Below are positions 1-6,954 of a stretch of DNA of 64,000 nt, piece by piece. Position 1 is the stretch's first letter; every line of letters starts with the position of its first letter. The position numbers were made by a program, and so were the translations under genes. The notes beneath the pieces were generated by a model. That model saw only the letters and a list, made by a program, of their open reading frames with translations, had not been told where the DNA came from and did no database searches. Source of the stretch: an uncultured bacterium (GTDB lineage: Bacteria; Bacillota; Clostridia; Lachnospirales; Lachnospiraceae); NCBI GenBank assembly GCA_905216215.1, contig CAJMSZ010000009.1, forward strand, positions 1-64,000, read 5' to 3'.

Positions 1-416
1 GCAATTAAACTAGTTATCATTGATTCAGAGTTTCGGAGAGCAGTGTTAAAGTTGGTGTATATCAAATAGTTTTTATGTCCGTGTGCTTCGGAAAAGTAGT
101 AAGAAATTAAACTTTTTACATTAGTTTCTACTTCGAGTATATATCTGAAAAATATATTTCTGAGAACACGATCAAACTGGTATAATGCATGTATTTCGCA
201 TAAAGTGGTGTTGGGGCGATAAGTAATATCTAAGTTATTTTCGTCAGTGGTGTTTAGTAAAAAGAGCTTGTTATACCCATTTATCAGATTGTAATACCCA
301 TTCTTTTCTAAAACGCGTTTGGCATAAGCGTAGTCTGAAGGATTATCTATTTTGACTCCTCGCTTAATAAGGAGCTCGACAAGTTCATCCAGTGTTTTAA
401 AAACTTTTTCCTCCAT
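1..416 (-). CDS. Abi_2/AbiF-family abortive infection protein, partial
   Basis: The minus-strand frame starts at ATG 416-414 behind a strong GGAGGT site and stays open to the window edge, so only the first 138 codons are seen. The protein begins MEEKVFKTLDELVELL and contains the run KSLISYYFSEAHGHKNYL, which I recognise as the core of the Abi_2 (AbiD/AbiF) family. These are HEPN-fold proteins thought to cleave RNA and stop phage growth. The C-terminal half, with any second HEPN motif, lies outside. A short RNA gene with its own promoter and terminator sits directly in front of the start codon (see 432-517). The gene is at the accessory end of the prophage, where defence genes are common. The family call is from pattern recognition only. 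Confidence 0.8.
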   Translation of the reverse strand, partial: MEEKVFKTLDELVELLIKRGVKIDNPSDYAYAKRVLEKNGYYNLINGYNKLFLLNTTDENNLDITYRPNTTLCEIHALYQFDRVLRNIFFRYILEVETNVKSLISYYFSEAHGHKNYLIYTNFNTALRNSESMITSLI

Positions 417-431
417 AGTTACCTCCGTGAA

Positions 432-517
432 AATAAAAAGACCCCGGGCCCGAAGGACACCGGAGTACGTTCCATAATAATATATGCTCTAAAAGAAAAA
501 ATATTCTTTCTTAAAGT
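432..517 (-). ncRNA. small structured RNA in front of the Abi_2 gene
   Basis: A promoter at 524-552 (minus) would start a transcript near 517. It first forms an imperfect hairpin (about 10 of 13 pairs, positions roughly 519-486). It then forms a GC-rich hairpin at 440-466 with a TTCG loop, followed by a T-rich run (439-430). That end looks like an intrinsic terminator and lies about 5 bases before the Shine-Dalgarno of the Abi_2 gene. Promoter, short RNA, leaky terminator and toxin ORF is the layout of RNA-antitoxin systems (type III), and AbiF genes have been reported with an upstream ncRNA partner. The function here is inferred. No tandem repeats like those of ToxI are visible. Confidence 0.65.
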
Positions 518-523
518 GCTTAA

Positions 524-552
524 AGCATACCACTAAAATGTCCGAATGTCAA
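524..552 (-). promoter_or_regulatory. Sigma-A type promoter for the small RNA / Abi_2 unit
   Basis: On the minus strand TTGACA (552-547) and TATGCT (529-524) are separated by exactly 17 bases. The predicted start is near 517. No ORF lies between it and the terminator at 430-466, so its first product is an untranslated RNA. Confidence 0.75.
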
Positions 553-618
553 TGCCTTTACGGATGATTTTCGAATAATATTTATTGTTTACTTTATATA
601 TAAATCTTGCTGAGAACT

Positions 619-648
619 CCGTTCCTGTTGGCGCAGGGGCGGTTTTTA
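619..648 (+). terminator. Intrinsic terminator pointing right
   Basis: CCGTTCCTG (619-627) pairs with CAGGGGCGG (634-642) using G-U pairs and is followed by five T residues on the plus strand. It faces the end of the minus-strand gene at 650. No plus-strand gene precedes it, so it may simply block antisense reading from the left. Confidence 0.6.
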
Positions 649-649
649 T

Positions 650-1960
650 TTATCTCTCATTTTGATGCATTTTTAAGCTGATTCTGTATTGTTCAGCATC
701 TGGAACATCAACAAACTCTACGGTTTTATCAAAGTTTTTCCTTACAACATCTTTTATTTCATCCAATGTAACATGGAAGAATTCTCTGCGTGTGTTTACC
801 ATATTGAGCTTTCTATCCTCGAAAGCTCTATGTAAGGCGGCTTCTAAGGCAGGGGCATCGTCAGAAAAAATCATGGCATGAACATCAAAATTAAATGGTA
901 CGGACGCATCACCGAGTTCATCAACTCGATCCTGAGGGTCGAGCCTACGGGTCATTCCGATTTTGTAAACGTCTGGCCCAAATGCGCCAATATTGGAAAT
1001 TACATAAACATAGCCTGCTCTTTGATTGGCTTCTCTGTAATCTATATCTTTTATTGCTTTATCAATATCTTGCAATTGATTTTCAAGTTCGGCTTTTTTT
1101 GCCAAAAGAGCAGCATCATCGGGAGATTGTTCTAATTGTTTTAGCAAATGCTCATATGCTGTTTGATAGTGCGTCTGCTCTTTTTCTATTTTCTTTCTTT
1201 GAGCTTCGATTTCTTTTTGTAATTTAGCAGCTTCTCTTAGTTCTGCACGAGCAGCTTTTTGCGCTTCCTTTTCCTCTTGTTTTTTTTGCTGGTATTCAAA
1301 AGCAAGGCGAAGTTCTGTGGCTTTCGAAGTGAGATATGCAGAACTTATAGAAATATTCATAACCGAACCGAGTTTGGAAATAGCAGAAGCGGATTTATAT
1401 ATTCTGTCCAACGAAGAATCGAAGTTAGTATATTTTACTTTTGATACTAGCTCGTCACATTCAGTGTTAAATGCTCGAAGAAGTAATTTTTGGGTATCAG
1501 ATACCATCTTTCGTCCTTTTGCGGCGCTTCCGTTTACTTGCCAATCTGTATTTCCATTAACAGCCATGTTATCTTTGATTAGTCGCTTTTGTTTTGCGCG
1601 TATTTGGGCAAGTTTTTCCTTATAGTCCAGTGAATTCGCAAATTCAAATTGAGGTTTATATAGTCCAAATTCTTGTACAAGTATTTCATCATCAAGCCAT
1701 ATGACCTGTTCATTCTTTTTATTAATAGTTTGCTCCAGTGCATTTATCTCATTTTTTCTTTTTTGAATATCTTGTTCGAGAGAGCATATTTCGTTTTCTT
1801 TTTCAGTTATATCACGATTAAGCTCTTTAATCCGGTCATTGAGTTTCTGAGCGTCCTTCATTTCTGGAGTCAAAAGTTGCTCAAGCTCCTCACATTTTGC
1901 GGTGAGTTCTGTAATTTGAGTTTTGTATTCTGTAATTTTAAAAATATCCGAAATCCCCAT
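650..1960 (-). CDS. DUF4041 / T5orf172 (GIY-YIG-like) phage protein
   Basis: The 436-residue protein starts MGISDIFKITEY behind GAGGTAATAAAA. Residues about 10-90 and 225-310 are long charged coiled coils. The middle (about 95-220) matches the DUF4041 type. The C-terminal ~110 residues (from GYVYVISN through VYKIGMTRR and LHRAFEDRK to FHV) are the T5orf172/MUG113 domain, a relative of GIY-YIG nucleases: GYVYV, KIGMTRR and the late Glu/His region are visible. Such proteins are frequent in prophage accessory regions and are suspected to act on DNA or in defence; the substrate is unknown. The next gene on the strand is ImmA, and the AbiF unit follows downstream. Confidence 0.75.
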   Translation of the reverse strand: MGISDIFKITEYKTQITELTAKCEELEQLLTPEMKDAQKLNDRIKELNRDITEKENEICSLEQDIQKRKNEINALEQTINKKNEQVIWLDDEILVQEFGLYKPQFEFANSLDYKEKLAQIRAKQKRLIKDNMAVNGNTDWQVNGSAAKGRKMVSDTQKLLLRAFNTECDELVSKVKYTNFDSSLDRIYKSASAISKLGSVMNISISSAYLTSKATELRLAFEYQQKKQEEKEAQKAARAELREAAKLQKEIEAQRKKIEKEQTHYQTAYEHLLKQLEQSPDDAALLAKKAELENQLQDIDKAIKDIDYREANQRAGYVYVISNIGAFGPDVYKIGMTRRLDPQDRVDELGDASVPFNFDVHAMIFSDDAPALEAALHRAFEDRKLNMVNTRREFFHVTLDEIKDVVRKNFDKTVEFVDVPDAEQYRISLKMHQNER

Positions 1961-2017
1961 TTTTATTACCTCTTTTCTTTAGAACATACCTTAAGTTTTT
2001 ATATAATCGCTATGCGG

Positions 2018-2482
2018 TTATACCCTTTTAAATACTGCCAAATGTGGGATGAAGTAAATAGTGTAGTTGTCTACTATCTTATATTCCCCGTATTTATCCA
2101 GATAGCACTGGATGCATTCCTCTAAAAATTCTTCTGTTACTTCCAGATATGCAGCAGTTTCATATCTGTTCTGGCAACCTGCTTCGTAAGCTTTGATAAG
2201 TCCAGCAAGACCAATCTGTTTATTATAAGCCCAGAGCCTTGCCTGACGTTCTTGTTTGCGATTCTGAGCAGATTCCATATTGATAATATTTCCAACGGAT
2301 GTATGATGATGCCCCAGCTCCTCTGCCAGAGTGCAGGCTTTCTGGGTGGAATCCATATTCTTACTGATTGCTACTGTACCATCACAGTACAGTCCTTTTA
2401 TCCGTTGGCTCTGAAATGTATAGTCTACAACTTCTACACCGTCCTCGCAGGCTTCTTCACGTAAACGCTCGTATGTATTCAT
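2018..2482 (-). CDS. ImmA/IrrE-family metallopeptidase
   Basis: The start at 2482 (MNTYERLREEACEDG) is chosen because GGGAGGTG stands 6 bases before it; the frame is open further upstream without a ribosome site. The 154-residue protein carries LAEELGHHH at about residues 60-68, the ImmA/IrrE form of the zinc HExxH motif. In ICEBs1-type elements ImmA cleaves the phage-type repressor to induce the element. That fits here, because the repressor at 3296-3898 has no self-cleaving S24 domain. The HicBA pair is inserted between the peptidase and the repressor. An extended -10 (TGATATACT, about 2508-2516) stands upstream. Confidence 0.85.
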   Translation of the reverse strand: MNTYERLREEACEDGVEVVDYTFQSQRIKGLYCDGTVAISKNMDSTQKACTLAEELGHHHTSVGNIINMESAQNRKQERQARLWAYNKQIGLAGLIKAYEAGCQNRYETAAYLEVTEEFLEECIQCYLDKYGEYKIVDNYTIYFIPHLAVFKRV

Positions 2483-2590
2483 GTAAAACACCTCCCACTC
2501 AAGTATATCAGGTGAGCTGTTCAATAAATCACTCTCAAATAATGTTCTTATTGAGAGAGCTGTTAAAGGCACAGCTCCCTTATAAAAATA

Positions 2591-2983
2591 TTATTTCATT
2601 TGCACTTTCTGCATCAATGCTTCTTGAAGCACCTGCGAGAAGTTAAGCCCCATAGCCGTTGCGGATTCATTCAACCATTCCGGGATTGTAAGAGTTTTCT
2701 TGACGGCTTTGGAATTATGCTTTTTCAGATATGCGAGCATATCAAATTCCAAAACGACAATAAATCCATCATCTGTTTTAATTTCACTAATATCACTAGG
2801 CACAGGAATTTCTTCCTTTTCTGTCTGTCTGCTTGTAATGGCAAGTCCTAATGCGTCAACAGCCATTTCATAAGCTTGTTGCATATCATCTCCTTCGGTA
2901 AAGCATTCTGGAAAATCAGGAAATGAAACCCAGAACCCATCATTTTCTTTGTGGAATACTGCCGGATAAAATAATCTGTTCAT
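2591..2983 (-). CDS. hicB: HicB antitoxin with C-terminal DNA-binding part
   Basis: The start at 2983 (MNRLFYPAVFHKENDG) is preferred because GGAGG lies 8 bases upstream; an ATG 15 bases earlier overlaps that site. The 130-residue protein has the HicB fold with FWVSFPDFPECFTEGD near residues 17-32. Its C-terminal end (KKTLTIPEWLNESATAMGLN) resembles the ribbon-helix-helix tail by which HicB binds its own promoter. It follows hicA by 34 bases in one operon and should neutralise HicA and repress the pair. Between this gene and immA (2483-2590) lie two hairpins, one with arms GAGCTGT/ACAGCTC. Confidence 0.9.
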   Translation of the reverse strand: MNRLFYPAVFHKENDGFWVSFPDFPECFTEGDDMQQAYEMAVDALGLAITSRQTEKEEIPVPSDISEIKTDDGFIVVLEFDMLAYLKKHNSKAVKKTLTIPEWLNESATAMGLNFSQVLQEALMQKVQMK

Positions 2984-3017
2984 ACGTAATACCTCCATTT
3001 ATTCTGAGCTGGCAGGA

Positions 3018-3206
3018 CTATTTAAGTCCCGCCTGTTTTAATATTGCCTGCTCCAAACCTTTCTTCATAGCTTTGGAGTGATAAGGAACAATTACTGCTT
3101 TCCCGTTCTCGAAATTCTTCATTTTTACATGGGAACCATTTTGGCTGATTTCTACAAACCCGTTCTTCTTTAGAAGCTTAATCATTTCTTTGGGTGTTAA
3201 TGGCAT
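3018..3206 (-). CDS. hicA: HicA mRNA interferase toxin
   Basis: This 62-residue protein (MPLTPKEMIKLLKKNG) has the complete small HicA fold. The SQNGSHVKM stretch carries the catalytic histidine and the dsRBD-like end is VIVPYHSKAMKKGLEQAILKQAG. HicA cuts mRNA and is held by HicB. It is the first gene of the operon, behind a consensus promoter at 3238-3266. The ribosome site is AAAGGAG, about 10 bases upstream. Such pairs in prophages often serve as stabilisation or exclusion modules; that role is inference. Confidence 0.92.
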   Translation of the reverse strand: MPLTPKEMIKLLKKNGFVEISQNGSHVKMKNFENGKAVIVPYHSKAMKKGLEQAILKQAGLK

Positions 3207-3237
3207 CTTTTGTATCTCCTTTCCTTATCATGGTTAT

Positions 3238-3290
3238 ATTATAACACGTGCAAATACGTATGTCAATCAAAAAATATGTATTAATACGTG
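3238..3290 (-). promoter_or_regulatory. hicAB promoter with likely HicB operator
   Basis: On the minus strand TTGACA (3266-3261) and TATAAT (3243-3238) are 17 bases apart, a full consensus promoter. ACGTATTAATAC-type inverted repeats lie just upstream (about 3276-3291), and related ACGT words (ACGTATTTGCACGTG) lie inside the spacer. This is a plausible autoregulatory site for HicB. Confidence 0.8.
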
Positions 3291-3295
3291 TGATT

Positions 3296-3898
3296 CTATT
3301 TCTTCCTATTCTTCACAATTTCAGTAAACTGTTTGATTTCATCCATTTCATCATCTGTATATTTATCTCCATCAAAGTGGGCAGCGAGGGTAGTAGGCTG
3401 GTAGGTGTTGTCTGACTCGTCAGAAGTAGTGATGTCTGGTTGTACGGTATTTGCTTTGGTATCATCAGTATCGGTATACCATGATATTTTTGCAAGTTCG
3501 GCAATTCTTTTCAGAGCTTCTTTTTTTCCTGTTGAATTTAGGCTATCAACTTTTGATGCTATTATAAAATCGATGTATTTATCACAATCTCTATTTGTAA
3601 GCAACTGTCTTTCAGATAGATATAAATATTCTGCATATCGACTGAGAGATTCGGAATTGTGGGAAGAGAGCGTATTATACTGTGCCTCAATAGATTCATC
3701 ATCCCATCCCATCAAGTAAGCGGGAGATACATTTCCCAAATGAGCAGCAGCTTCTATTTTATCAGATGGAATATTTGTAATGATATTATTTTCGTATTTA
3801 TACAATGTTTGTTTTGATACATTTATTTTGTCAGCAAAATCAACTTGAGACATCCCAAGATTGTTTCGAATTTTCTTTATGCGTTCACCAACTGTCAT
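3296..3898 (-). CDS. CI-like phage repressor (XRE HTH)
   Basis: The 200-residue protein starts MTVGERIKKIRNNLGM. Residues 5-60 form an XRE helix-turn-helix (MSQVDFADKINVSKQTLYKYE). The rest is polar, and the last ~25 residues (DGDKYTDDEMDEIKQF) are typical of Clostridia prophage repressors. No LexA/S24 peptidase residues are seen, so induction probably depends on the ImmA peptidase at 2018-2482. It is divergent from the Cro-like gene at 4029; the region between holds both promoters and repeated GTAACTT words. Confidence 0.88.
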   Translation of the reverse strand: MTVGERIKKIRNNLGMSQVDFADKINVSKQTLYKYENNIITNIPSDKIEAAAHLGNVSPAYLMGWDDESIEAQYNTLSSHNSESLSRYAEYLYLSERQLLTNRDCDKYIDFIIASKVDSLNSTGKKEALKRIAELAKISWYTDTDDTKANTVQPDITTSDESDNTYQPTTLAAHFDGDKYTDDEMDEIKQFTEIVKNRKK

Positions 3899-4028
3899 GT
3901 TTGTGTCCTCCTTTATGAAGTAACTTTATAATAACACAAAAATGTTATAAATGCAATAAAAAATAGCTTGACAAGTTACGAAAATGTGATATACTAACAG
4001 TAACTTAAAAAGATACGGAGGTGGAAAC
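3899..4028. promoter_or_regulatory. Divergent lysogeny/lysis control region
   Basis: The rightward promoter is TTGACA (3968-3973), 16 bases, TATACT (3990-3995) with a TG extension. The leftward repressor promoter is TTGCAT (3956-3951), 17 bases, TATTAT (3933-3928). The heptamer GTAACTT or its complement occurs at 3920-3926, 3974-3979 (partial) and 4000-4006, close to both promoters, and again at 4226-4232. These are the best candidates for repressor/Cro operators. Confidence 0.75.
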
Positions 4029-4229
4029 GTGATAAAGACAGATGAATTGAGAGGAATAATCGCTAAAAATGGTTTATCTCAATCAGATGTTGCAAAAATG
4101 ATAGGAATTACGCCTAAAACTTTTTATGAAAAGATGAAAAGCGGTGTGTTTGGGAGTGACGAGATTCAAATAATGATTGACAATCTACATATAGAGAATC
4201 CGATTGCTATTTTTTTTGCAAAGAAGTAA
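4029..4229 (+). CDS. Cro-like XRE transcriptional regulator
   Basis: The start is GTG 4029 behind GGAGGTGG. The 66-residue protein is a lone helix-turn-helix (LSQSDVAKMIGITPKTFYEKM, residues about 15-35). It is the first gene of the rightward early operon, divergent from the CI-like repressor, which is the place of Cro. It probably competes for the same operators. A palindromic site overlaps its stop codon (4225-4243). Confidence 0.85.
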   Translation: MIKTDELRGIIAKNGLSQSDVAKMIGITPKTFYEKMKSGVFGSDEIQIMIDNLHIENPIAIFFAKK

Positions 4230-4243
4230 CTTTTAAAGATACT
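4225..4243. promoter_or_regulatory. Palindromic operator candidate between cro-like gene and antirepressor
   Basis: A 19-base sequence AGTAACTTTTAAAGATACT pairs with its own complement in 8 of 9 positions. A close copy (GTAACTTAAAAAGATAC) stands at 4000-4016, just behind the rightward -10. The match suggests that one regulator binds both, the second site controlling entry into the antirepressor gene. Confidence 0.5.
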
Positions 4244-4256
4244 ATAAGGAGGGCAA

Positions 4257-4967
4257 ATGAATAACTTAGTAAAAATTGGAAACAGTGATTTATCCATCAA
4301 AGAGTTTAACGGTCAGAGAGTTATTACATTCAAGGATGTGGACAGCGTGCATGAAAGACCGGACGGGACAGCAAGGAAGAGATTCAATGACAACAGAAGC
4401 AGATTTATTGAGGGTGAGGATTTCTACAAAATTTGCCCGTCCGAAATTCGGACGCACAAAATCATGGAGATTTCCGAGATGGCAAGAGAAGATGTAACGC
4501 TTCTTACTGAATCAGGTTATCTAATGCTAGTAAAATCATTCACCGATGATTTAGCTTGGGAAGTTCAACGTGAACTTGTGAAAACCTACTTCAATAAGAA
4601 AAAACCAATGAGTCCAGTAGAAATGATGCGTATTCAGTTAGGCATGATTGATGACCATGAGGGGCGTATCGCAGACCTTGAACAGAATATGACGATTGAT
4701 TACGGACAGCAGATGTCACTTGGAGATATCGTCAACAGGGTTGTAGTTGATGCTCTTGGTGGTAAAGACAGCAATGCGTATCACGAAATCGGTAGAAAAG
4801 TATTTGCCGAATGCAACAGGGATTTAAAGCATTATTTCAATGTAAATGCTCGTAATAATGTTCCAAAGAAGAAATTCGATGAAGCTGTTGATTACGTAAA
4901 GAACTGGCAACCATGCACAAACACAAGGATTATGATTCAAGACTGTAATGCTCAGTTAAGAATGTAA
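4257..4967 (+). CDS. Phage antirepressor, ORF6N + ORF6C domains
   Basis: The 236-residue protein starts MNNLVKIGNSDLSIKEF. Residues about 8-105 match the ORF6N (KilA-N-like) DNA-binding domain, including the VTLLTESGYLMLVKSFTDDLAW run typical of Ant-type proteins. Residues about 120-230 match ORF6C. Such proteins bind repressors or DNA and tip the switch to lysis. The GGAGGGCAA site lies just upstream, and it is the second gene of the early operon. Confidence 0.85.
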   Translation: MNNLVKIGNSDLSIKEFNGQRVITFKDVDSVHERPDGTARKRFNDNRSRFIEGEDFYKICPSEIRTHKIMEISEMAREDVTLLTESGYLMLVKSFTDDLAWEVQRELVKTYFNKKKPMSPVEMMRIQLGMIDDHEGRIADLEQNMTIDYGQQMSLGDIVNRVVVDALGGKDSNAYHEIGRKVFAECNRDLKHYFNVNARNNVPKKKFDEAVDYVKNWQPCTNTRIMIQDCNAQLRM

Positions 4968-5011
4968 AATGTCCCGATTGAGTATTTCCTGGAGGAGTAG
5001 AAAGGAGAAAA

Positions 5012-5263
5012 ATGAAAAATATTATAAGTCATGAGTACGCAGGAGAAAAAGAAGCATTTGTTCCACTTATTGGATTCAAGGTGGCAGACGTGAGAAGCAC
5101 AGAAACCAATGGAGATTTTGGAGAGGGAATTGTTCTCACATTTGTAAATGAACATCATGTAGCTATTGATGTAACTATTTCCGATGAAAACGTTTTTGTT
5201 AGTGAGTCATATGCAGTTAAAGATGATTTAAGCACTATCAGTGATGAAGATGCGAGAGCGTAA
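5012..5263 (+). CDS. Small phage protein, unknown
   Basis: 83 residues, MKNIISHEYAGEKEAF, behind AGAAAGGAG. The protein is acidic and beta-rich in appearance, without recognised motif or membrane segment. It lies 44 bases behind the antirepressor in the same operon. The next 112 bases (5264-5375) hold no gene that I can support. Confidence 0.65.
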   Translation: MKNIISHEYAGEKEAFVPLIGFKVADVRSTETNGDFGEGIVLTFVNEHHVAIDVTISDENVFVSESYAVKDDLSTISDEDARA

Positions 5264-5375
5264 GAAGCATGGTTATGTTCCGATGATAGAACAGGTGTCA
5301 TAGAAGCGTAGAAGTGCTCAAAGCAAGAGACGCAATGGACAAAGGAAGCAAGGAAGCGAAAGGAGAGTGATAAAC

Positions 5376-5675
5376 GTGAAGATTTTCAATCAGGAATATG
5401 AAGAAATACAGATTGTAACAGAAGATGATGGACTGATTGCAAGTATTACAGATGAATATATCATTATAGAAGATGGTTACAAAGTAGTACGTGTGCCAGT
5501 TGAAAAGAAGGGGGATGAGGATTTGAACGAGAAGAAAGAACAAACATCGTTGTATGAAGAAATGGTAGAAGAATTATCTCTTTTTGTAATTCGTACAGCA
5601 GGTAAAGATAATCCGACTGATGCAGAATTAAATGCAATGGTGGAAATTACAAAGATTTTGTTCAGAACAATTTAA
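5376..5675 (+). CDS. Small phage protein, unknown
   Basis: GTG 5376 is chosen because AAAGGAG lies 10 bases before it; the GTG at 5367 is only one base from that site. The 99-residue acidic protein has a beta-rich N-terminal half (FNQEYEEIQIV) and a helical C-terminal half ending ITKILFRTI. No family recognised. Early operon member. Confidence 0.6.
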   Translation: MKIFNQEYEEIQIVTEDDGLIASITDEYIIIEDGYKVVRVPVEKKGDEDLNEKKEQTSLYEEMVEELSLFVIRTAGKDNPTDAELNAMVEITKILFRTI

Positions 5676-5729
5676 AAGGCTTAGGAGAACTTCGAACCTA
5701 GAATTTAAGACAGACGAGGAGATGAGGAA

Positions 5730-5933
5730 ATGGACATTCGCGACAACAAATGGGAAGAAGAGAAAAAGCGGATAGCAGAATCTGATGCAAGGTATCGAGA
5801 AAGAATGATGAACTTGATAGAAGAGTCAAAAATACTCCAAAGGAAACGGATGAGACTTCTGATTATTCAGATAATCTGTCTCATCGGCTCCTTTATCTGC
5901 ACAGCATACAGCTTATTTAATTATTTTGATTAA
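5730..5933 (+). CDS. Small membrane protein with N-terminal coiled coil
   Basis: 67 residues starting MDIRDNKWEEEKKRIAESD. The first ~40 residues are charged helix, and residues about 43-62 form one membrane span (LLIIQIICLIGSFICTAYSL). The ribosome site is GAGGAGATGAGGAA. The function is unknown. Its last codons overlap the 3' end of the minus-strand gene at 5917-6120. Confidence 0.6.
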   Translation: MDIRDNKWEEEKKRIAESDARYRERMMNLIEESKILQRKRMRLLIIQIICLIGSFICTAYSLFNYFD

Positions 5934-6120
5934 GGTCTCTAATTGCATTGGCAATAGATTCGAGTCGGCAGGTGGTTGGAAAGTCTGGCTTGAGAGCTGC
6001 TTCTAACTGTTCTTCCATAATTTTGGTTTGCTTTTTGGTGTAATGAATGGAAACAACAGTAGAAGTCACTGTGATAGTAGTGAGAATTAAATTAATTATA
6101 GTTGTTGTCATGTTAAACAT
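5917..6120 (-). CDS. Small single-span membrane protein on the opposite strand
   Basis: The start at 6120 (MFNMTTTIINLILTT) has AAAGGA nine bases upstream; an ATG at 6138 has no ribosome site. The 67-residue product has one N-terminal membrane segment (about residues 5-27) followed by YTKKQTKIMEEQLEAALKP, a basic-then-acidic helix. It runs against the early operon and has its own promoter (6170-6198), so it can be made in the lysogen. Lysogen-expressed small membrane proteins are often superinfection exclusion factors or type I-like toxins; neither is proven. Confidence 0.6.
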   Translation of the reverse strand: MFNMTTTIINLILTTITVTSTVVSIHYTKKQTKIMEEQLEAALKPDFPTTCRLESIANAIRDLNQNN

Positions 6121-6169
6121 TCTAGAAAATCCTTTCATAAGTACTCGGCATGGCAGTGCCTGTATTTAG

Positions 6170-6198
6170 AGTATAGGAGATACAAAACAAAATCACAA
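6170..6198 (-). promoter_or_regulatory. Minus-strand promoter inside the early operon
   Basis: TTGTGA (6198-6193), 17 bases, TATACT (6175-6170) on the minus strand. It points at the 67-residue membrane protein gene and gives a leader of about 43 bases before the start at 6120. Confidence 0.65.
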
Positions 6199-6234
6199 GC
6201 AGAAAAAACAGTGAAGAAGTAGGAGGTGAATAGC

Positions 6235-6489
6235 ATGGACGAACACATCATGGAAGCTCATCAGGCTTACTTGGAAGAAAAGCAGCTAAAGCTTAAGTAC
6301 GAAAAAGAGCGCAGGGAGCTGGGTAAAAGAATCCTCAAAGAAGGCGCAAACAGAGCGAACAGAGAATTGTGTGAACGGTATTTCAGACTGGACCATTTGG
6401 TTGAGTGCCAGGACCGAGAAATGAATTACTGGGCCAGAAGAGTTGCGGAGAGAATCACAGAATACTCTGACAACAAGGACAATCCGTAA
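6235..6489 (+). CDS. Small coiled-coil phage protein
   Basis: ATG 6235 (MDEHIMEAHQAY) follows AGGAGGTG by 6 bases. The 84-residue protein is almost entirely charged helix (EKQLKLKYEKERRELGKR), with two Cys residues in the second half. No family recognised. Conserved-looking early gene position. Confidence 0.65.
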   Translation: MDEHIMEAHQAYLEEKQLKLKYEKERRELGKRILKEGANRANRELCERYFRLDHLVECQDREMNYWARRVAERITEYSDNKDNP

Positions 6490-6516
6490 TGCATACATTA
6501 GAAAGAGGTGATGTGA

Positions 6517-6612
6517 ATGCTGGATATGGAAAAAGTAATACGAGTTTTGCTGGAACTTCTGGCAGAACAGGAAGGGGTAGAAATTGAGTACACGATTGAG
6601 AAAACCGCTTAG
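6517..6612 (+). CDS. 31-residue phage peptide
   Basis: MLDMEKVIRVLLELLAEQEG is followed by VEIEYTIEKTA and TAG at 6610-6612. GAGGTGATG lies just upstream. It is a short amphipathic helix plus a beta strand. The function is unknown, but the ribosome site and tight spacing support a real gene. Confidence 0.5.
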   Translation: MLDMEKVIRVLLELLAEQEGVEIEYTIEKTA

Positions 6613-6645
6613 GCGGGAACAGATGGACAAGCTTGGAGGTAGGAA

Positions 6646-6789
6646 ATGACGAGAGAAAATAGGAGGGTTCTGGAAATAGAACATCTTAGAAGAAAAAGAG
6701 AAGCCGAGTTAAGAAAAACCATCGATGCAACGGAATGGTTTTTACTAGGGGTGCTTGTGGGAATGATGTTGATCACCCATTTGGCATAG
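6646..6789 (+). CDS. 47-residue membrane peptide
   Basis: MTRENRRVLEIEHLRRKRE begins the peptide behind GGAGGTAGGAA. A basic helix leads into one membrane span (WFLLGVLVGMMLITHLA) at the very C-terminus. Function unknown. It is the second short membrane protein of the early operon. Confidence 0.55.
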   Translation: MTRENRRVLEIEHLRRKREAELRKTIDATEWFLLGVLVGMMLITHLA

Positions 6790-6876
6790 AAAAAGAGTGC
6801 CAACAAAAGCCGGCAAGCTTCAGGCACTCAGATAATTAACCAATTAAATTATGACTGATAAGGAAGGAAATGTCAA

Positions 6877-6954
6877 ATGATTATTGTAACGATAAAGCTT
6901 CATGAAATAAGAACGAAGTTGGATACATACGAAGGAAAAGTGGAGGGCAAGTAA
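6877..6954 (+). CDS. 25-residue peptide, doubtful
   Basis: MIIVTIKLHEIRTKLDTYEG followed by KVEGK and TAA, with AAGGAAGGAA upstream. Its stop touches the ATG of the next gene (TAAATG), which suggests translational coupling. It is too short for any family call. Confidence 0.35.
   Translation: MIIVTIKLHEIRTKLDTYEGKVEGK

Noticed and set aside
3296..3898. Repressor as a LexA/S24 self-cleaving type
   Set aside because: The C-terminal part lacks the Ser/Lys dyad surroundings and is only polar helix; ImmA is coded nearby.
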